DNA of 64,000 nucleotides from Welwitschia mirabilis (lineage: Eukaryota; Gnetophyta; Gnetopsida; Welwitschiales): the NCBI GenBank assembly GCA_051453625.1, contig JBOZIK010000001.1:269012762-269076761 (forward strand). Direction: 5' to 3'. Below the pieces are notes generated by a model. It ran no database searches and was not told the origin of the DNA. It worked only from the letters and a program-made list of their open reading frames with translations. Of the stretch, positions 37,330 to 49,330 are shown one piece after another. Each line of letters opens with the position of its first letter. Within the stretch, counting starts at the first letter, position 1. The translations under genes and the position numbers were made by a program.

Positions 37330-38660
37330 GCTATTTCTTCTTCTCATCCTCCTCCATCATATGCCAACATTGTGAACTATCTTGTAACTATGAAAACACC
37401 ACAATATTAAACCTATTACCAATGTAAATATTTTCTCCATCGTATAGGTGACTATGAGTGGATCGAGCCACATTTGTACCATAGGTAAAAAGACTAGATT
37501 AGGAGAAAATATGTGCCCAATTAGGAAATACTTGAGATTCTTCATCTTTATCATGGTGGTGTTTGTGGAGGACATTTTAGTGGATATAAAACTGCCATAA
37601 AAATCCTTCTTTCTGGTTTCTACTGTCCTTCTCTTTTTTGTAATTCATTTGATTTTATTAGAAGGTGTGATTCTTATCAGTGTTTTGATAGCCTTGTTCA
37701 TTCACAGTAAATATTCCTTAGACCTATTCTTGAGTGTGAGCCTATTGATTATTGGTGTATTGATTTCATGAGCCCTATTCACCCATCTTCTTTTAATAAA
37801 AATTACATTTTAGTGACCATTGATTACATGACTAAATGGGTTAAAGCCATATCTACTTCTTTAAATGATTTCTAAATTATCTGTCATTTTCTTAGATCTC
37901 GTATCTTTCAGAGGTTTGATTTTCCTAGAGTCATCATTAGTGATTAGGGTACTCATTTCATTAATTCATTTTTTAAGAAACTTCTTTTTTCTATTAGTAT
38001 GAAACATAGAGTAGCTTGTGCTTATCATTCTCAGATGAATAAACAAGATGAAAATGCTAATAGACAAATAAAGAAAATACTTTAAAAACTTGTCTCTGTT
38101 AATAAAAAGTATTAGGCTTCTAAGCTTAATGATGTACTTTGGGCCTACCATACTATTTGGCATACTTTTCTTGGTTTCTCATCTTACAAACTTATTTATA
38201 GTAAAGTTTATGTCTTACTGGTTGATGTGTGTTATAATTCTTATCATACATCTCATCAACTAAATTTTGTAGATTTGGATGAAAATCTTAAGAATAGGTT
38301 AGCCCAATTAGATCATCTTGATGAAAACTAAACTAGTGCCATACATCATTAATTAATTCATAAAGCCTAAGTACAGTTCAAACATGATAAAAGAATTTTT
38401 TATAAAAAGTTTGAACCTAATCAACTTATTTTATTATACAACACTAGAGTTTACCTTTTGAATAACAAATTGACCTCTAAATGATTAGGTTCTTATCTTG
38501 TAAAGAAAGTGCATTTTAATGGCTCAATTGAAATTTTAGATTTGGAAACTCAAGAGATTCATAAGGTTAATGATCAATGGTTGAAATTATATGAGGGATC
38601 TTTAGATGCAATAGTGAACATGATAGAAGCACTTATTTTGGAGGTTCCCTTAGGGGAGGA
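37330..38660 (+). pseudogene. Element A integrase remnant
   Basis: An HHCC zinc region is visible from about 37550 (CGGHFSGYKTAIKILLSGF … RRCDSYQC). The DDE triad is recognisable: WCIDFMSP (about 37753), IISD-stop-GTHF (about 37930) and QDENANRQIKKIL (about 38043). Then LNDVLWAYHTIWHT, the C-terminal LAQLDHLDEN and VYLLNNKLTSK-stop-LGSYLVKK. All three catalytic residues are encoded, but several stops interrupt the frame. It would insert element cDNA. Confidence 0.85.
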
Positions 38661-40975
38661 TGACTTCCTCCCTATCATTGTCTAAGTTATTTCTTAGTCT
38701 ACTTCTTTGGTTAAATATTATGATATTACTTGATCATCTTTCAAACTTGACTTATGTATTACTTTGTGAAATATCATAACTNNNNNNNNNNNNNNNNNNN
38801 NNNNNNNNNNNNNNNNNNNNNNNNNNNNNNNNNNNNNNNNNNNNNNNNNNNNNNNNNNNNNNNNNNNNNNNNNNNNNNNNNNNNNNNNNNNNNNNNNNNN
38901 NNNNNNNNTCTTAGGTTATTTGGGAGTGTTCTTTTCTATCTTTTATCTTACTTATTCACCTTTGCCTTTTTTTGAGTGTATGATTATGTAGGAATTTTGT
39001 TCAAAAAAAAGAAAGAAAAATAATGATCATGAGCTATTATATTTTGTGCCTTAATGAAAAATACATGGTCACCATGATGTCCTATCACACTAAAGTAAAT
39101 ATTTCCAAAAGGAACCTTTGGCAATGTTGATAGTTGTGGGAACTCCACTGGGGGGTTAGTTGGCCATGCTTCATAAGTAATTACTCTTCTGATAGTGGTT
39201 GCACTCCCCTCATTATGGTAAAAGAAATAAAGACTTTGAGGTTAGGGATTAGTGATATTCTTGGCATCATCAGAGGCATTGCTTGTTTCCTAGACTCTTA
39301 GTATTCCAACTTGATCATTTAATGTTTGGAGATTCTAGTGAGTTTATGGGATAGAAGTAGGTGAGTTCATTTCTAAGTAACCTTTAGTTTTGACATTTAT
39401 TGTTCTACATAGTTAAAGCTTTGGATATTTTCATAACCACTGTTTTTTCGAATAAACTTTATAGAGTTAATACATTTTGTCATGCATATTTACTCAGGTG
39501 ATGTTATGATGTTTTCCTTGAAAGTTTATTAGGTTAGCACTAAGGAGAGGTAAACAATCTTTTCCTTTTTTCTTATGTCTATTTTCATTCTGGTTTTCTT
39601 TAGTTTTCGAGTCTACTTTTTTAAAGTTATTTTTGCATTTTCTTATTTTTTCTAAGGATCTTAATCATTTAGTAGTTTCCTTATTGTTTAATCATGATAA
39701 AACATTTTTTCTAAAAATGCATTTTCATAAAAAAATGTTTCAAAGTCCATCTTTTTTCATAATCTTCATGAGTTCCCTTATCTGTTATTGAGTTCTAAGT
39801 CTATCATGCTTTTATTTTTCTGTTTGGGCACATTCATTTAGTCTTTATTATCAGTTTTCAATCTAAATAGTCTATTTTCTTCATCCATAGTTTTTTCTTT
39901 TATATGTTTTTATTTCTTTTCCTTTGATTTTCCTAGTTTTTCATGTTTTCTGTGTGATTTTCGAGTTTCTGTTTTTTTCCTTTTCAGAACTGTCACTTCA
40001 ATGATCCTATCTGAGCCTAACTTTCATGGCTGACATTTTTCTTATAAAAAAATCTTTTTGGTGTTCTTTCATCCACATTTTTATCCAGACAACACTGTGA
40101 TGGATGATAGCCTAATTTTTCTGTTAGTCGTCCTAGGGCCATCGTCCGGATGATGAAACCAGACGATAATGCAATAAAACCATAGTCCAAACCCTTTTTC
40201 CTCATTTTCACTCATTTTATCATTTTTTTCCTTCATTCTTTTGATAGACAACAACTCCTCTGGCTGATACCAGCATTTTAGGACTTGTCCTGCCTAATTT
40301 GATTGACATATTTGCAAGATTTATTCAAATTTGCAAAAATGAGGTATATTTCTCTCTTCTCCTAAATTTTCATTTTTTTCTCTAGTTTCTTAACCTTTTG
40401 ACATGCAATTTTCATGAATATTGTTTCATTTTTTACACTCTTCATTTTGAGACTTACGGATTTGAATTTCACTACGTATTTTTCGAGTTATGATCACTTT
40501 TGCATATTACAAGGTATTTTTACGTTTTTGCTTTTCGAATTATTTTCTCGAAAACTGTAGATTGAATCATAGTGATCCTTTAGGCAAAATTGATTAGTGT
40601 GATATGCTATATGGCTTTACTAGATTAGATTTTTCATTTAAATACTTTGATTTTTTTACTTTTTGTGGGGCCCACTACATACACTATTTTCAGACTTTTT
40701 CCATTTTTCTCCATCTTTCCTCTTATGATTAGTTAATTCGAGATGTATTACATCTTTTAGAGAGGAGGCAAGACATATTTTCAGCATTTTGGATAATTTT
40801 TCATTGATTTTAGGGGTTGTTATTGCTCATCCATGCGATATTTTCGACTTGTTTATCTGTTTTTACATGACGAGTTTATATTTATGATTGAGTAGGCCAC
40901 ATACGTGTATAGCTAGATAGATAAAGGCTTCAACTGAGTGTGTAAAATAGGAGGCAAGCCCTTTGGTTAAGCCTA
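38661..40975 (+). other. Element A spacer between integrase and ORF3
   Basis: About 2.3 kb without recognised protein domains. It includes a 127-N gap (38782-38908), the block shared with element B (39025-39310), and GTC/GAC motif copies at 40081 and 40141. Long T-rich stretches lie at 39590-39990. Confidence 0.6.
39025..39310 (+). other. Block conserved between elements A and B
   Basis: Homologous in order to 28790-29075 (- strand) of element B, outside all known domains. The best preserved part ends in 'atcagaggcattgctt', where one frame reads IIRGIACFLDS. Confidence 0.55.
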
Positions 40976-42153
40976 AGATACATCATGCAGAACCCACACA
41001 CCCGCCACCTTGACATAGATGATCTTTGAGCATACAGATAACTAGCATTTGTGTTAAGGCATACTTTGGAGATTTTATGAGCTACATAGAGCTTGAAGTT
41101 GATCAAAGATTGATAGAGTCATGACTTAAATGGATCACAGATGTGCATGATTCATATTATGCTTCTGAGACGAGAGAGTTCTATGACATCATACATATAG
41201 AAAGGCGACCAGACACTTATGGTCAGCTACAGGACATGATAATTGCATACATTCAGGACCACGAGATAGTTATGCTCTCATATTACATTATAGTCATTAT
41301 AGATATTAAAAGACTTGTAAGTTTGCATATTCATTCAACTAGTGGAACAGAGGAGCATCGAGCTTATGATGCCATTTTAGACATTCTAGCTAATTTGACC
41401 ACTGATCAACGAGGGGTAGATATTACTCATCTGATTCCTACATACAGATTTTTGCACAGATGACTGATTTATAACATGAGTCCATCATACCATGACAGTT
41501 ATGTTATAATCACACATTTATAGATTCTGATATCTTTCCGTTAGGGGGAGCAGATGGATTTATCTACCTTTATCTAAAGAAGACTCAGGTCTATGATTGA
41601 GACATGACATCTATAGACACTTGATTATCCATGCCTTCTCTTAGCTTTGTTAAGGTGATGTGGAATATTAGAGCTCATAAGTGAGTGATGTATTTCACAT
41701 ATTCATACTTCTGCTTGCTATTTACAAGATATGAATATACAGGTACCAGGAGAGGTAGAGAGACCTTAGGTATAGAGACCTATAGTTGTAGCTTTATTAG
41801 AGCAGATCCATGTCCTTTTGGCTAAGACTACTAAGACCATTAGAGGTTTCCTTGATCAGAGGTTCTAGACCTTCAAGCAGAGAGTTGAATAATGGATCCT
41901 CTCTATCGAGAGAAGAGTACAACATACAGAGGATTAGATGGTGGACATGCACCAGCACATTATCTCCATTCAGCAAAGTATGACTGTAGACATTCTAGAG
42001 TTAATACATGTCCAGGGTAATGAGATGGTCAAGTCTATTATAGCATCTTTTGATGTTTGTCTTCTCATAGATCCTAAGCATTCTTCTTATTTTCCCCTTG
42101 CTCCTAAGCCAGTTACTAAACCAGAGTTCATCATGCGTAGACAAAGGAAGTGA
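40976..42153 (+). pseudogene. Element A ORF3 (putative plant transposon / env-like protein) remnant
   Basis: One frame runs through 41041-42153 with about a dozen stops: YFGDFMSYIELEVDQRL, then EFYDIIHIERRPDTYGQ (41143-41463), then 'RFLHR' and MDLSTFI near 41550. It ends in a polar, probably coiled C-terminal part (41938-42153) finishing KPEFIMRRQRK. The 41143 and 41938 segments share the same frame, supporting a single ORF. Position and pattern (…REFY…; RxLHxxLIYNxLP) resemble the third ORF of plant Tat/Athila elements. Its role is unknown; the env-like label rests only on position. Confidence 0.55.
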
Positions 42154-42659
42154 TTTTGCAATATATTTTATATCTCCCCTTCTATACCTTTTTGTACTAA
42201 AAGAACTCATTATTATATAGACATATCATTTCTTTTTAGTATGGTTTACTATTTCTATTTGACTTTTATATGATTATCTTTTGATTTTTATGATGAGGAT
42301 TGCATTATACTTAGGGTAAATCTTTATATTCGATTGTTTATCATGGTGGAGGGTTATTTATTATGATTCATTAATTATCTAATAAAATCAATTTCTGTCA
42401 TAGGTTTCAGTTTTGAAAACCCTCTACAAGGCCTATCATCCCCTGTATTATTTGGATGACCATACTGGATGACCCATCTCTGATGCTTTATAGATGTTTC
42501 TATTCAGTGTTTCTAATTTTTCAAAAAATCAGTCTATCTCTGAAATATTCTTCAAATCTTTTTGAGATAATTTCTTTAGGTATCCTAATTGTCTTTATTA
42601 TCTAATAAGTTATCTTACAAATGTGGTTTATTGCTTGGTTTTATCAGGGACTGACAAGG

Positions 42660-42674
42660 CTAAGTGGGAGGCTA
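42660..42674 (+). promoter_or_regulatory. Element A polypurine tract
   Basis: 'ctaagtgggaggcta' directly precedes the 3' LTR start 'tgttg'. The same segment precedes LTR2 at 31305-31319. Confidence 0.6.
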
Positions 42675-43754
42675 TGTTGTGCTACCAATTTACGTATATT
42701 TAATAAGGTATTTTGAGTTTTTTTTCAAGTATATTGACAGGTAAATGCATGGTTTTCATGATAGTGGAGAGCTAGGATGAAAAAGATGGAAATATGCAAT
42801 TTCCTTAATAAATTACAAGCATTCTGAGCAACTATGAATAATCTATATTTTAGATGATAACTTCCTGTAAACAACAAGGCTGATGCACTGATTGAAGATC
42901 TATTAAGTGCCATCATTCACCGCATCGTCCAAATGACATGACGGATGACCATGCTAAATGGATACTGACTAAGTTCTGACTGGCAGTCGATGAGGATTTG
43001 ATCATGAGATGGCATCATCTTCTTTATCATCCAAACGACCAATCGAATGACACTGTTTATAACACCCACACTGAATGTTCATCTAACTTTTACCACTTGT
43101 ATTTTAATTTCTTTTTGCATGGTGGTTAGGATTTATCCATGACTTTCTATCTATTTCATTTCATGTTTTGATTCAATAAATAGAGGTCTTCTCCTTGACT
43201 CTACCTCATCTTCATTTGTATCCAGCATACCCATGATAGGAGATCAAGGGACTGGAGAACCATCTTGTAGTTTCAGAGAGACATTTACTTGATGTTAGGT
43301 GGCATTTCCTTCATTGATGTGTAACTACTTTGTAATATGGATGTGGGGTGATTTCTAATATAAACATTTCTTTTTCTGCTTTAATGTATGAATGATCTTC
43401 TCCCTCATAGTTTATGTTTCTTGACATTCACTTCTCTTGTGATATAGATTATGAGAGTAACCGTTGTCAAGGTTGTGCTTGGTTAGTTTAGGTGCATTGT
43501 TATTTTCTTTCTTAGAGTAACCTTATACAAGTGTGTTTTATTTCATTTTTATGCATTGCAAGTTATTTTTATAGGTTAGGTTACAATATTTCTCATTTTG
43601 AAAGTAACTCTCTTATTTCCATATTTTGGCCTTCAATGGATTATGACATTCGGGTCACTCCCATCTATGTTAGTGTGTTGTATTTGTGTATATTATTTGT
43701 GCTTAACAGGATTCTAATCAGGATATAAATGTTACATAAATACACACCACAATA
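42675..43754 (+). repeat. Element A 3' LTR (LTR3)
   Basis: 1080 bp, starting 'tgttgtgctaccaattta' and ending 'tacacaccacaata'. TATA-like 'caataaatagagg' at 43174-43186. Three GTC/GAC motif segments at 42922 and 43026. Followed by the target-duplication copy 'gagat' and by element B sequence. Confidence 0.85.
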
Positions 43755-44180
43755 GAGATCTGCAATGCTATTATATTTTTCAGCATTATCAATGATAATG
43801 ATATTAAATTCTTGCATAAGGAGGATCCACTAATAAGTCTGGAACTAGAAATTTTTTAGTCATAAGATAGTGTATGGTCATGTAACCTATGTAAACATTA
43901 ATGTGAAATCCAAAAATATAATTTCTAGGATGATAAGGTAAAGGATGATGGTAAGAATTTTTCTTTCAGTAGTAGTGTAGTTAAATTAAGCTTTAAATAA
44001 AGTTTTACTAAGATAAGATATGACTTAAAAATCATTTTCATATTTTTGATAAAGAAATACACCCATAGTAATGTTGCTTGCATCACACATGAGTTTAAAA
44101 TCTTTAGTCCAATTAGGACTTATGATAATAGGTTTAGAAAAAATGTTTTTCTTAAGTGTATTAAATGCAAGTTGATATGA
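43755..44180 (-). pseudogene. Element B RNase H remnant (copy B)
   Basis: On the - strand the end of the domain reads LLMQEFNIIIIDNAEK, matching LxWxLxLQEFDLxIxDKKG just before the 'ADHLS' linker. Element A cuts in at that linker. The rest aligns base by base with copy C at 47215-47540. Confidence 0.7.
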
Positions 44181-45059
44181 ATCAGTCTAATTAAATTTAG
44201 CATATTTTTCAAGTAATGAATAAAAGGGTTTACAAACCTTGGCATAATCATAAATAAAATGATAATAAAAACTAGCATAACTAAGAAATGACCTAATTTG
44301 TTTGACATTGGTTAGAGGGCTAAGGTTTTTAATGATATTAACTTTTGTACAGTCTATTTTAATCCCTTCCTTTAAAATGTGGTAACCTAAAACAATTCCA
44401 TTGGTAATAAGAAGAAAACTCTTTTCCCAACCCAAATTTATACCACTTTCTATACATTGATCTAAGACTTTCTCTAATCTTTTTATAATTTATTCAAAGG
44501 TTTTACTAAAGATGGAGAAGTCATCCATAAAAAATTCAATAAGATCCTATATCATATCAAAAAAGATTTCCATCATTGCTCATTGGAAAGTCCCATAGGC
44601 ATTTCAAAATCCAAAAGACATTTATCTAAAGGCAAAGATTCCAAAGGATGAGGTAAAGGTTGTTTTTTCTTAGTCTTAATTTGCTATGCAATCTTAATTA
44701 TAGCCGCTACACCTATCAAGAAAACAATAGTAGGCATGACATTGGATTCTATCAAGTACTTGGTTAAGAGAAGGTAAAGAGAAATAATACTTTTTACTAA
44801 CCTCATTAAGTTTTTGAAAATCAATGCACATTATCCATTTTCCATCCTTTTTTAGAACTACTATCAAAGGACTAACCCACTCATTAATGATATAACATAG
44901 ATGATACTAGCATCCATAAGTTTAATACTTTCACCTTTAACTACTTGCTTAAGGGCTGATTTAAGCCTTTGTTAGGGTTATCTAATAGGTTTAGCATTAT
45001 CCTCAAGGTAAATTTTGTGTTAGACTATGGAAAGAGGGATGGAAGATAAGTCTTTATGG
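44181..45059 (-). pseudogene. Element B reverse transcriptase remnant (copy B)
   Basis: The 82-codon stretch 44435-44187 reads ITNGIVLGYHILKEGI … LTNVKQIRSFLSYASFYYHFI, the Ty3 RT thumb/connection region (VxGHxVSxxGI…P.xVKxIRSFLGHAGFYRRFI). Upstream, FFMDDFSIFSKTF spans 44500-44540, with the catalytic M-D-D-F encoded at 44517-44528. The N-terminal part runs into a 246-N gap (45060-45305). Confidence 0.8.
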
Positions 45060-45305
45060 NNNNNNNNNNNNNNNNNNNNNNNNNNNNNNNNNNNNNNNNN
45101 NNNNNNNNNNNNNNNNNNNNNNNNNNNNNNNNNNNNNNNNNNNNNNNNNNNNNNNNNNNNNNNNNNNNNNNNNNNNNNNNNNNNNNNNNNNNNNNNNNNN
45201 NNNNNNNNNNNNNNNNNNNNNNNNNNNNNNNNNNNNNNNNNNNNNNNNNNNNNNNNNNNNNNNNNNNNNNNNNNNNNNNNNNNNNNNNNNNNNNNNNNNN
45301 NNNNN

Positions 45306-46030
45306 TGTTGGTTTTTCTGCTAGATGACATATTTCTCATTCTCAGGATCAAGATAGTGTATCTTAGTTAGGTTATCATATAAAGTTGGTTTGTGTAGCAT
45401 TATCAATCTCTCCTCAGTTGGATAATGTTGTAAAAGCAAGGTTGGTTTAAGCTCTTCTTTTAAGTTAAACTCATTTCCTATTTTTTTTCCTAGTAGCATA
45501 AAAAATGTGAATGATGAACTTCTTGTTATCTATATGACATTTCATCATTTCAGTCCATATGTCAATGATACAATTTTGCAGTTGCACAAAAGGATCTTCT
45601 TAAGAGTAGTATATAACCTCCATCATGTTCTACCTCAATGATGACTACATCTATGGGGTAAAAAGCTTTCTCTGTTTGGATGAGTAGGTCCTTAATAATC
45701 CCTAAGGATTTATTATTTAAAGAATTAACTAACTCTAAGATAAGTCATATAAGTTCTATTCTATTTTTCAACCTAAGTATTTTACATATGTAAAGAGACA
45801 TGATTTTTACACTAGCTTCTATGTTAATTAAAGCCTTTCAAATTATTTTGTTTTCTTCTAAAGTAACACTTACTTTTATTGCTTTAGGGTCTTTAAATTT
45901 AATACACTTTTCCATAACTATGATGAAAATAGATTGAGTAAAAAAAACTTTACTAGAAATGATATGTTTTTGTTTTCTTCTTACTAGGGCTTTCCATAAC
46001 TTAGAGTATTTAAGATTTTCTTGCAAGATT
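45306..46030 (-). pseudogene. Element B protease remnant and gag-PR linker (copy B)
   Basis: INIEASVKIMSLHICK near 45790-45840 matches the Athila protease D-x-G-A-S start, with D to N and G to E changes. Upstream, the open 68-codon stretch 46044-45838 (FWKILQENLKYSKLWKAL … PKAIKVSVTLEENKII) is the conserved lead-in found before protease in this lineage. It is inactive. Confidence 0.7.
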
Positions 46031-47045
46031 TTCCAAAATATCAAGTTGATATTAACCTCTTACATTAAGATATTTAAGTATTCATCATAGGTAGGATTTG
46101 TATTTAACCTATCAAGATAAGGATTAAATGGTTTCTTCCATTTTTTTCTTGTGAAGAAATTTTAATGGAGATTTTAGCTTGTGATGTTGATGGAAATTTA
46201 TATAAGTCTAAAATTTCTATATCATCTTCTTCATTACCTTTTTCATTATTTTGAGAAGTTAAAACCTCATAGGTAGGAGGTCTTGTATCATTTCCACTTC
46301 TTGTTACTACCTTTAAAACTCTCATGACTTCATTTGAATTAGGTAAAGGTTAAGATGCAAGAGACCCTTATGATATTCGATTGGTAAGCATCATTTATTA
46401 AAGTATATTAACTAAATTTTCAATATTACTATTAGTATTTTATTACACCTTCTTCAATTCTACTATAGAATTTCTTAGTGGATCATTTTGATTTAGTTGA
46501 AAATTGAGGTTATTTGGTTGAAATTTTAAATTCCTGAATCTATTCTTGAAATGTTTTCATTGAGATTGTCCATCTAACCTTTATTAAAATTGTGGCTAAC
46601 CTTTAAGTTATGTGTTCGTTAGTTGAATGCACATACCTTCTCAAACATCCTCTCTTTATAAGTTGGTAATAAGGGACACTCTTTAGTTGGAAGAGAGTTG
46701 TCCTCACAAATATCACAAATTGAAGTTATGTTTTCATCTTTTACTACTTTTGCATCAACTATCAATTGAGTGTACTTCTCCAAAGTAATAGTGGTTGAAT
46801 CACCTCTATCTTCTTTTTTATCATGTTTTACTTTCTTTAAATCTTTTATAATTTGGCCTACAATTCGGTTTTTCTTAGTAGTTTTTGGTTAAGTTTGACT
46901 TATCTCTATTAGGTTTTCCAACACATTTCATGCATCCTCTAAGACTAAGTTCATTAAGTTTTCATCACAAAAAAAGTCCACAACTTGTTTATTTTGACTA
47001 TTTAATCCACTATAGAAATAATCAACTAATTCTTATTTATGGAAT
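46031..47045 (-). pseudogene. Element B gag C-terminal remnant (copy B)
   Basis: On the - strand near 46730-46640: ICDICEDNSLPTKEC, a zinc knuckle with three Cys kept and His replaced by Leu. It is followed by LPTYKERMFEKVCAFN. The stretch 46325-46104 (VVTRSGNDTRPPTYEVL) is the gag-to-protease linker typical of the family. The N-terminal half is not present: the sequence stops at the gap 47046-47145. Confidence 0.7.
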
Positions 47046-47145
47046 NNNNNNNNNNNNNNNNNNNNNNNNNNNNNNNNNNNNNNNNNNNNNNNNNNNNNNN
47101 NNNNNNNNNNNNNNNNNNNNNNNNNNNNNNNNNNNNNNNNNNNNN
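47046..47145. other. 100-N gap at the B/C duplication junction
   Basis: A fixed-size gap of unknown true length. To its left is gag sequence of copy B, to its right the RNase H end of copy C, so it hides the join between two homologous segments. Confidence 0.9.
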
Positions 47146-47485
47146 TCTAGGAAGGAGTCAGTTATGGGTAGTTTATCATGAGAACAAGAGATTTGAGATA
47201 AGTGATCTATAATTCTATTATGTTTTTCAATTTTATCAATGATAGTGAGATTGAATTCTTGCATGATAAGAATCCACCTAATAAGTTTGATACTAGAATC
47301 TTTTTTAGTCATAAAATAGCATATAGCTACATGATCTATGTAAACATTAATGTAGAAGCCAAGAAGATAATGTCTAAGATGATCAAAATAAAAGATTATG
47401 GCAAGCATTTTCCTTTTAGTAGTGGTGTAGTTGGATTAGACTTTAGACAAATTTTTACTAAGATAGGATATAACTTTAAAATCAT
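47146..47485 (-). pseudogene. Copy C RNase H remnant
   Basis: The open stretch 47408-47146 reads LAIIFYFDHLRHYLLGF, VYIDHVAICYFMTKKD, then MQEFNLTIIDKIEKHN and IIDHLSQISC. It retains the third acidic residue (YIDH) that is lost in element A and runs into the RNase H/integrase linker. This uninterrupted linker is the reference that defines the element A insertion site. Confidence 0.8.
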
Positions 47486-48480
47486 TTCATATTTTTAACT
47501 AAAAACACCATCCATAGAAATGTTACTTGCATCACACATGAGTTTAAAATATTTAGTTCAATTAGGACCCGTGACAATAGGTTCAGAAGAAATGTTTTTC
47601 TTAAATGTATCAAATGCAAGTTGATATGAATTGATCCAAGTAAAGTTAGCATCTTTTTCAAGTAATGAGTAAAGGGAATTATAAGATTTGGCATAATCAT
47701 GAATAAAATAACAAGAGAAATCAACATGATCAAGAAATGATCTAACTTATTTGACATTGTTTGAAGGGCTAAGGTTTTTAATGATATTAAATTTTGTAGG
47801 TTCTAGCTTAATCCCTTCCTTTGAAATGTGATGAACTAAAACAATTCCATGTTTGAAAAGAAGAAAAATATTTTCGTAACTCAAATGTAGGCCACTCTTT
47901 ATACATCAATCTAAGAATTTCACCAATCCTTCTATGGTTTCTTCAAAGGTTTCACCAAATATGGAGAACTTATCCATAAATATTTTAATATAATACTTTA
48001 TCATGTTAAAAAATATTCCCATCATTGCTTGTTAAAAAGTCCCAAGGGCATTGCAAAGTCCAAAAGGTATTTGTCTAAAGGTAAAGGTTCCAAATGGTGA
48101 GGTAAAGGTTATTTTGGCTTGGTCTTCACTTGCTAGGAAAACTTGATTATATCCACTATACCCATCAAGAAAATCATAGTAGACATGATCTTGGATTCTA
48201 TCAAGTATTTAATCAATAAAGGGTAAAGGACAATAATCCTTTTTAGACTTCATTAAGTTTTATAAAATTAATGCACATTATCCAAATTCCACCCTTTTTT
48301 GAAACTACTAATAAAGGGCTAACCCACTCACTATTAGATATATCATAGATGACTATAACATCCATAAGTTTAATAATTTCATCTTTAACTACTTACTTAA
48401 GGACTGAATTGAGCCTTCGTTAGGGTTTCCTAACATGTTAGCATTATTCTCAATGTAAATTTTATGTTAGACTATGGAAA
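47486..48480 (-). pseudogene. Copy C reverse transcriptase remnant
   Basis: Homologous throughout to copy B RT (44181-45059) and complete where copy B has a gap. The catalytic block reads M-D-K-F (47966-47977), so the second catalytic Asp is lost. Multiple stops. Adjacent N-terminal text corresponds to the KxD…WVSP region near 48300. Confidence 0.8.
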
Positions 48481-49330
48481 GAGGGATGGCAACCAAGTCT
48501 TTATGGGTATAAACAAAGGCATATTCTTTAAACGTTAAGAGTTAGATCAAGTTGGATTCTTATTAAGAAGTAAGAATATCACTTACTAGCAGAGATTTCT
48601 TTAGATTATTGAACATCAAAATGTATTTTGGACCTTTAGGTAATTTCTTAAGTTCAAAGTTGGAATTTTCAACTATCGTCCTATCTGTCGTAAGGATGAT
48701 AGATATGGAATGAAACTTTTTAAAAAGTTTTTCTAATCAGTAAGAATGTTGTATTTTTCCTTCAGTTGACGTATTTCTCATTCTTAAATTTAAGGAAGTG
48801 TATTTTAGTTAAGTTATTATGTAAAGTTAGTTCATGTAGCATTATCAATATCTCTTCAATTAAATGATGGTGAAACAAGATTGGTTTAAGTTCTTCTTCT
48901 AATTTAAACTCATCTCCTATGTCCTTTGAAGCGGAATCAAAAACTTGAATGATGAACTTCTTATTACCTATATAACATTTCATCATTCCATAGCCAGTTT
49001 GTGTGTCAATAATATAGTGGGTAGTTACATAAAAGTCTCTTCCTAAGAGTAGTGGATAACCTCATCATGTTATACCTCAATGATGATCACATCTATGGGG
49101 TAAAAGAGCTTCCTCAATTTGAATGGCTAGGTTCTTGATAATCCCTAGTGGTTTGTTAATTAAAGTATTAACCAATTCCAAGATAATTCATGTAGGTTTT
49201 ATTTTTTTTTTTTCAACCACAGTCTTTTACATATGTGAAGAGGAATGATGTTTTCACTAGCTCATATGTCAATTAAATATTTTTGAATTCTTTTGTTTTC
49301 TTCCAAAGTGATACTCAATGTTGCTACTAT
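48481..49330 (-). pseudogene. Copy C protease remnant and PR-RT spacer
   Basis: LIDI-stop-ASENIIPLHICKRL near 49290-49240 matches the D-x-G-A-S protease start, with GGA changed to TGA. The spacer ORF 48986-48762 (MKCYIGNKKFIIQVFDSA) parallels MKCHFRNKQFLIRVFNVA of element A, showing A and B/C are close relatives. A B-type GTC/GAC motif lies at about 48674-48710. Confidence 0.75.

Larger units (their letters stand above)
30845..43754 (+). mobile_element. Element A: Tat/Athila-type Ty3 retrotransposon with three LTR copies
   Basis: Bounded by the 5-mers 'gtgat' (30840-30844) and 'gagat' (43755-43759), a one-mismatch target duplication. Removing it rejoins element B sequence, as seen uninterrupted near 47200. 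The order is a truncated LTR, a short piece of 3' internal sequence, a full LTR, primer site, gag, PR, RT, RH, IN, long spacer, ORF3, polypurine tract and a full LTR. LTR termini are TGTTGC…GCAACA. The first 102 bp of the two full LTRs differ at about 18 sites, 13 of them transitions. All reading frames contain stops. Confidence 0.85.

Noticed and set aside
41143-42153. ORF3 of element A as a true viral envelope gene
   Set aside because: No signal peptide, cleavage site or transmembrane segment is visible; similarity is to the plant transposon-type third ORF only.
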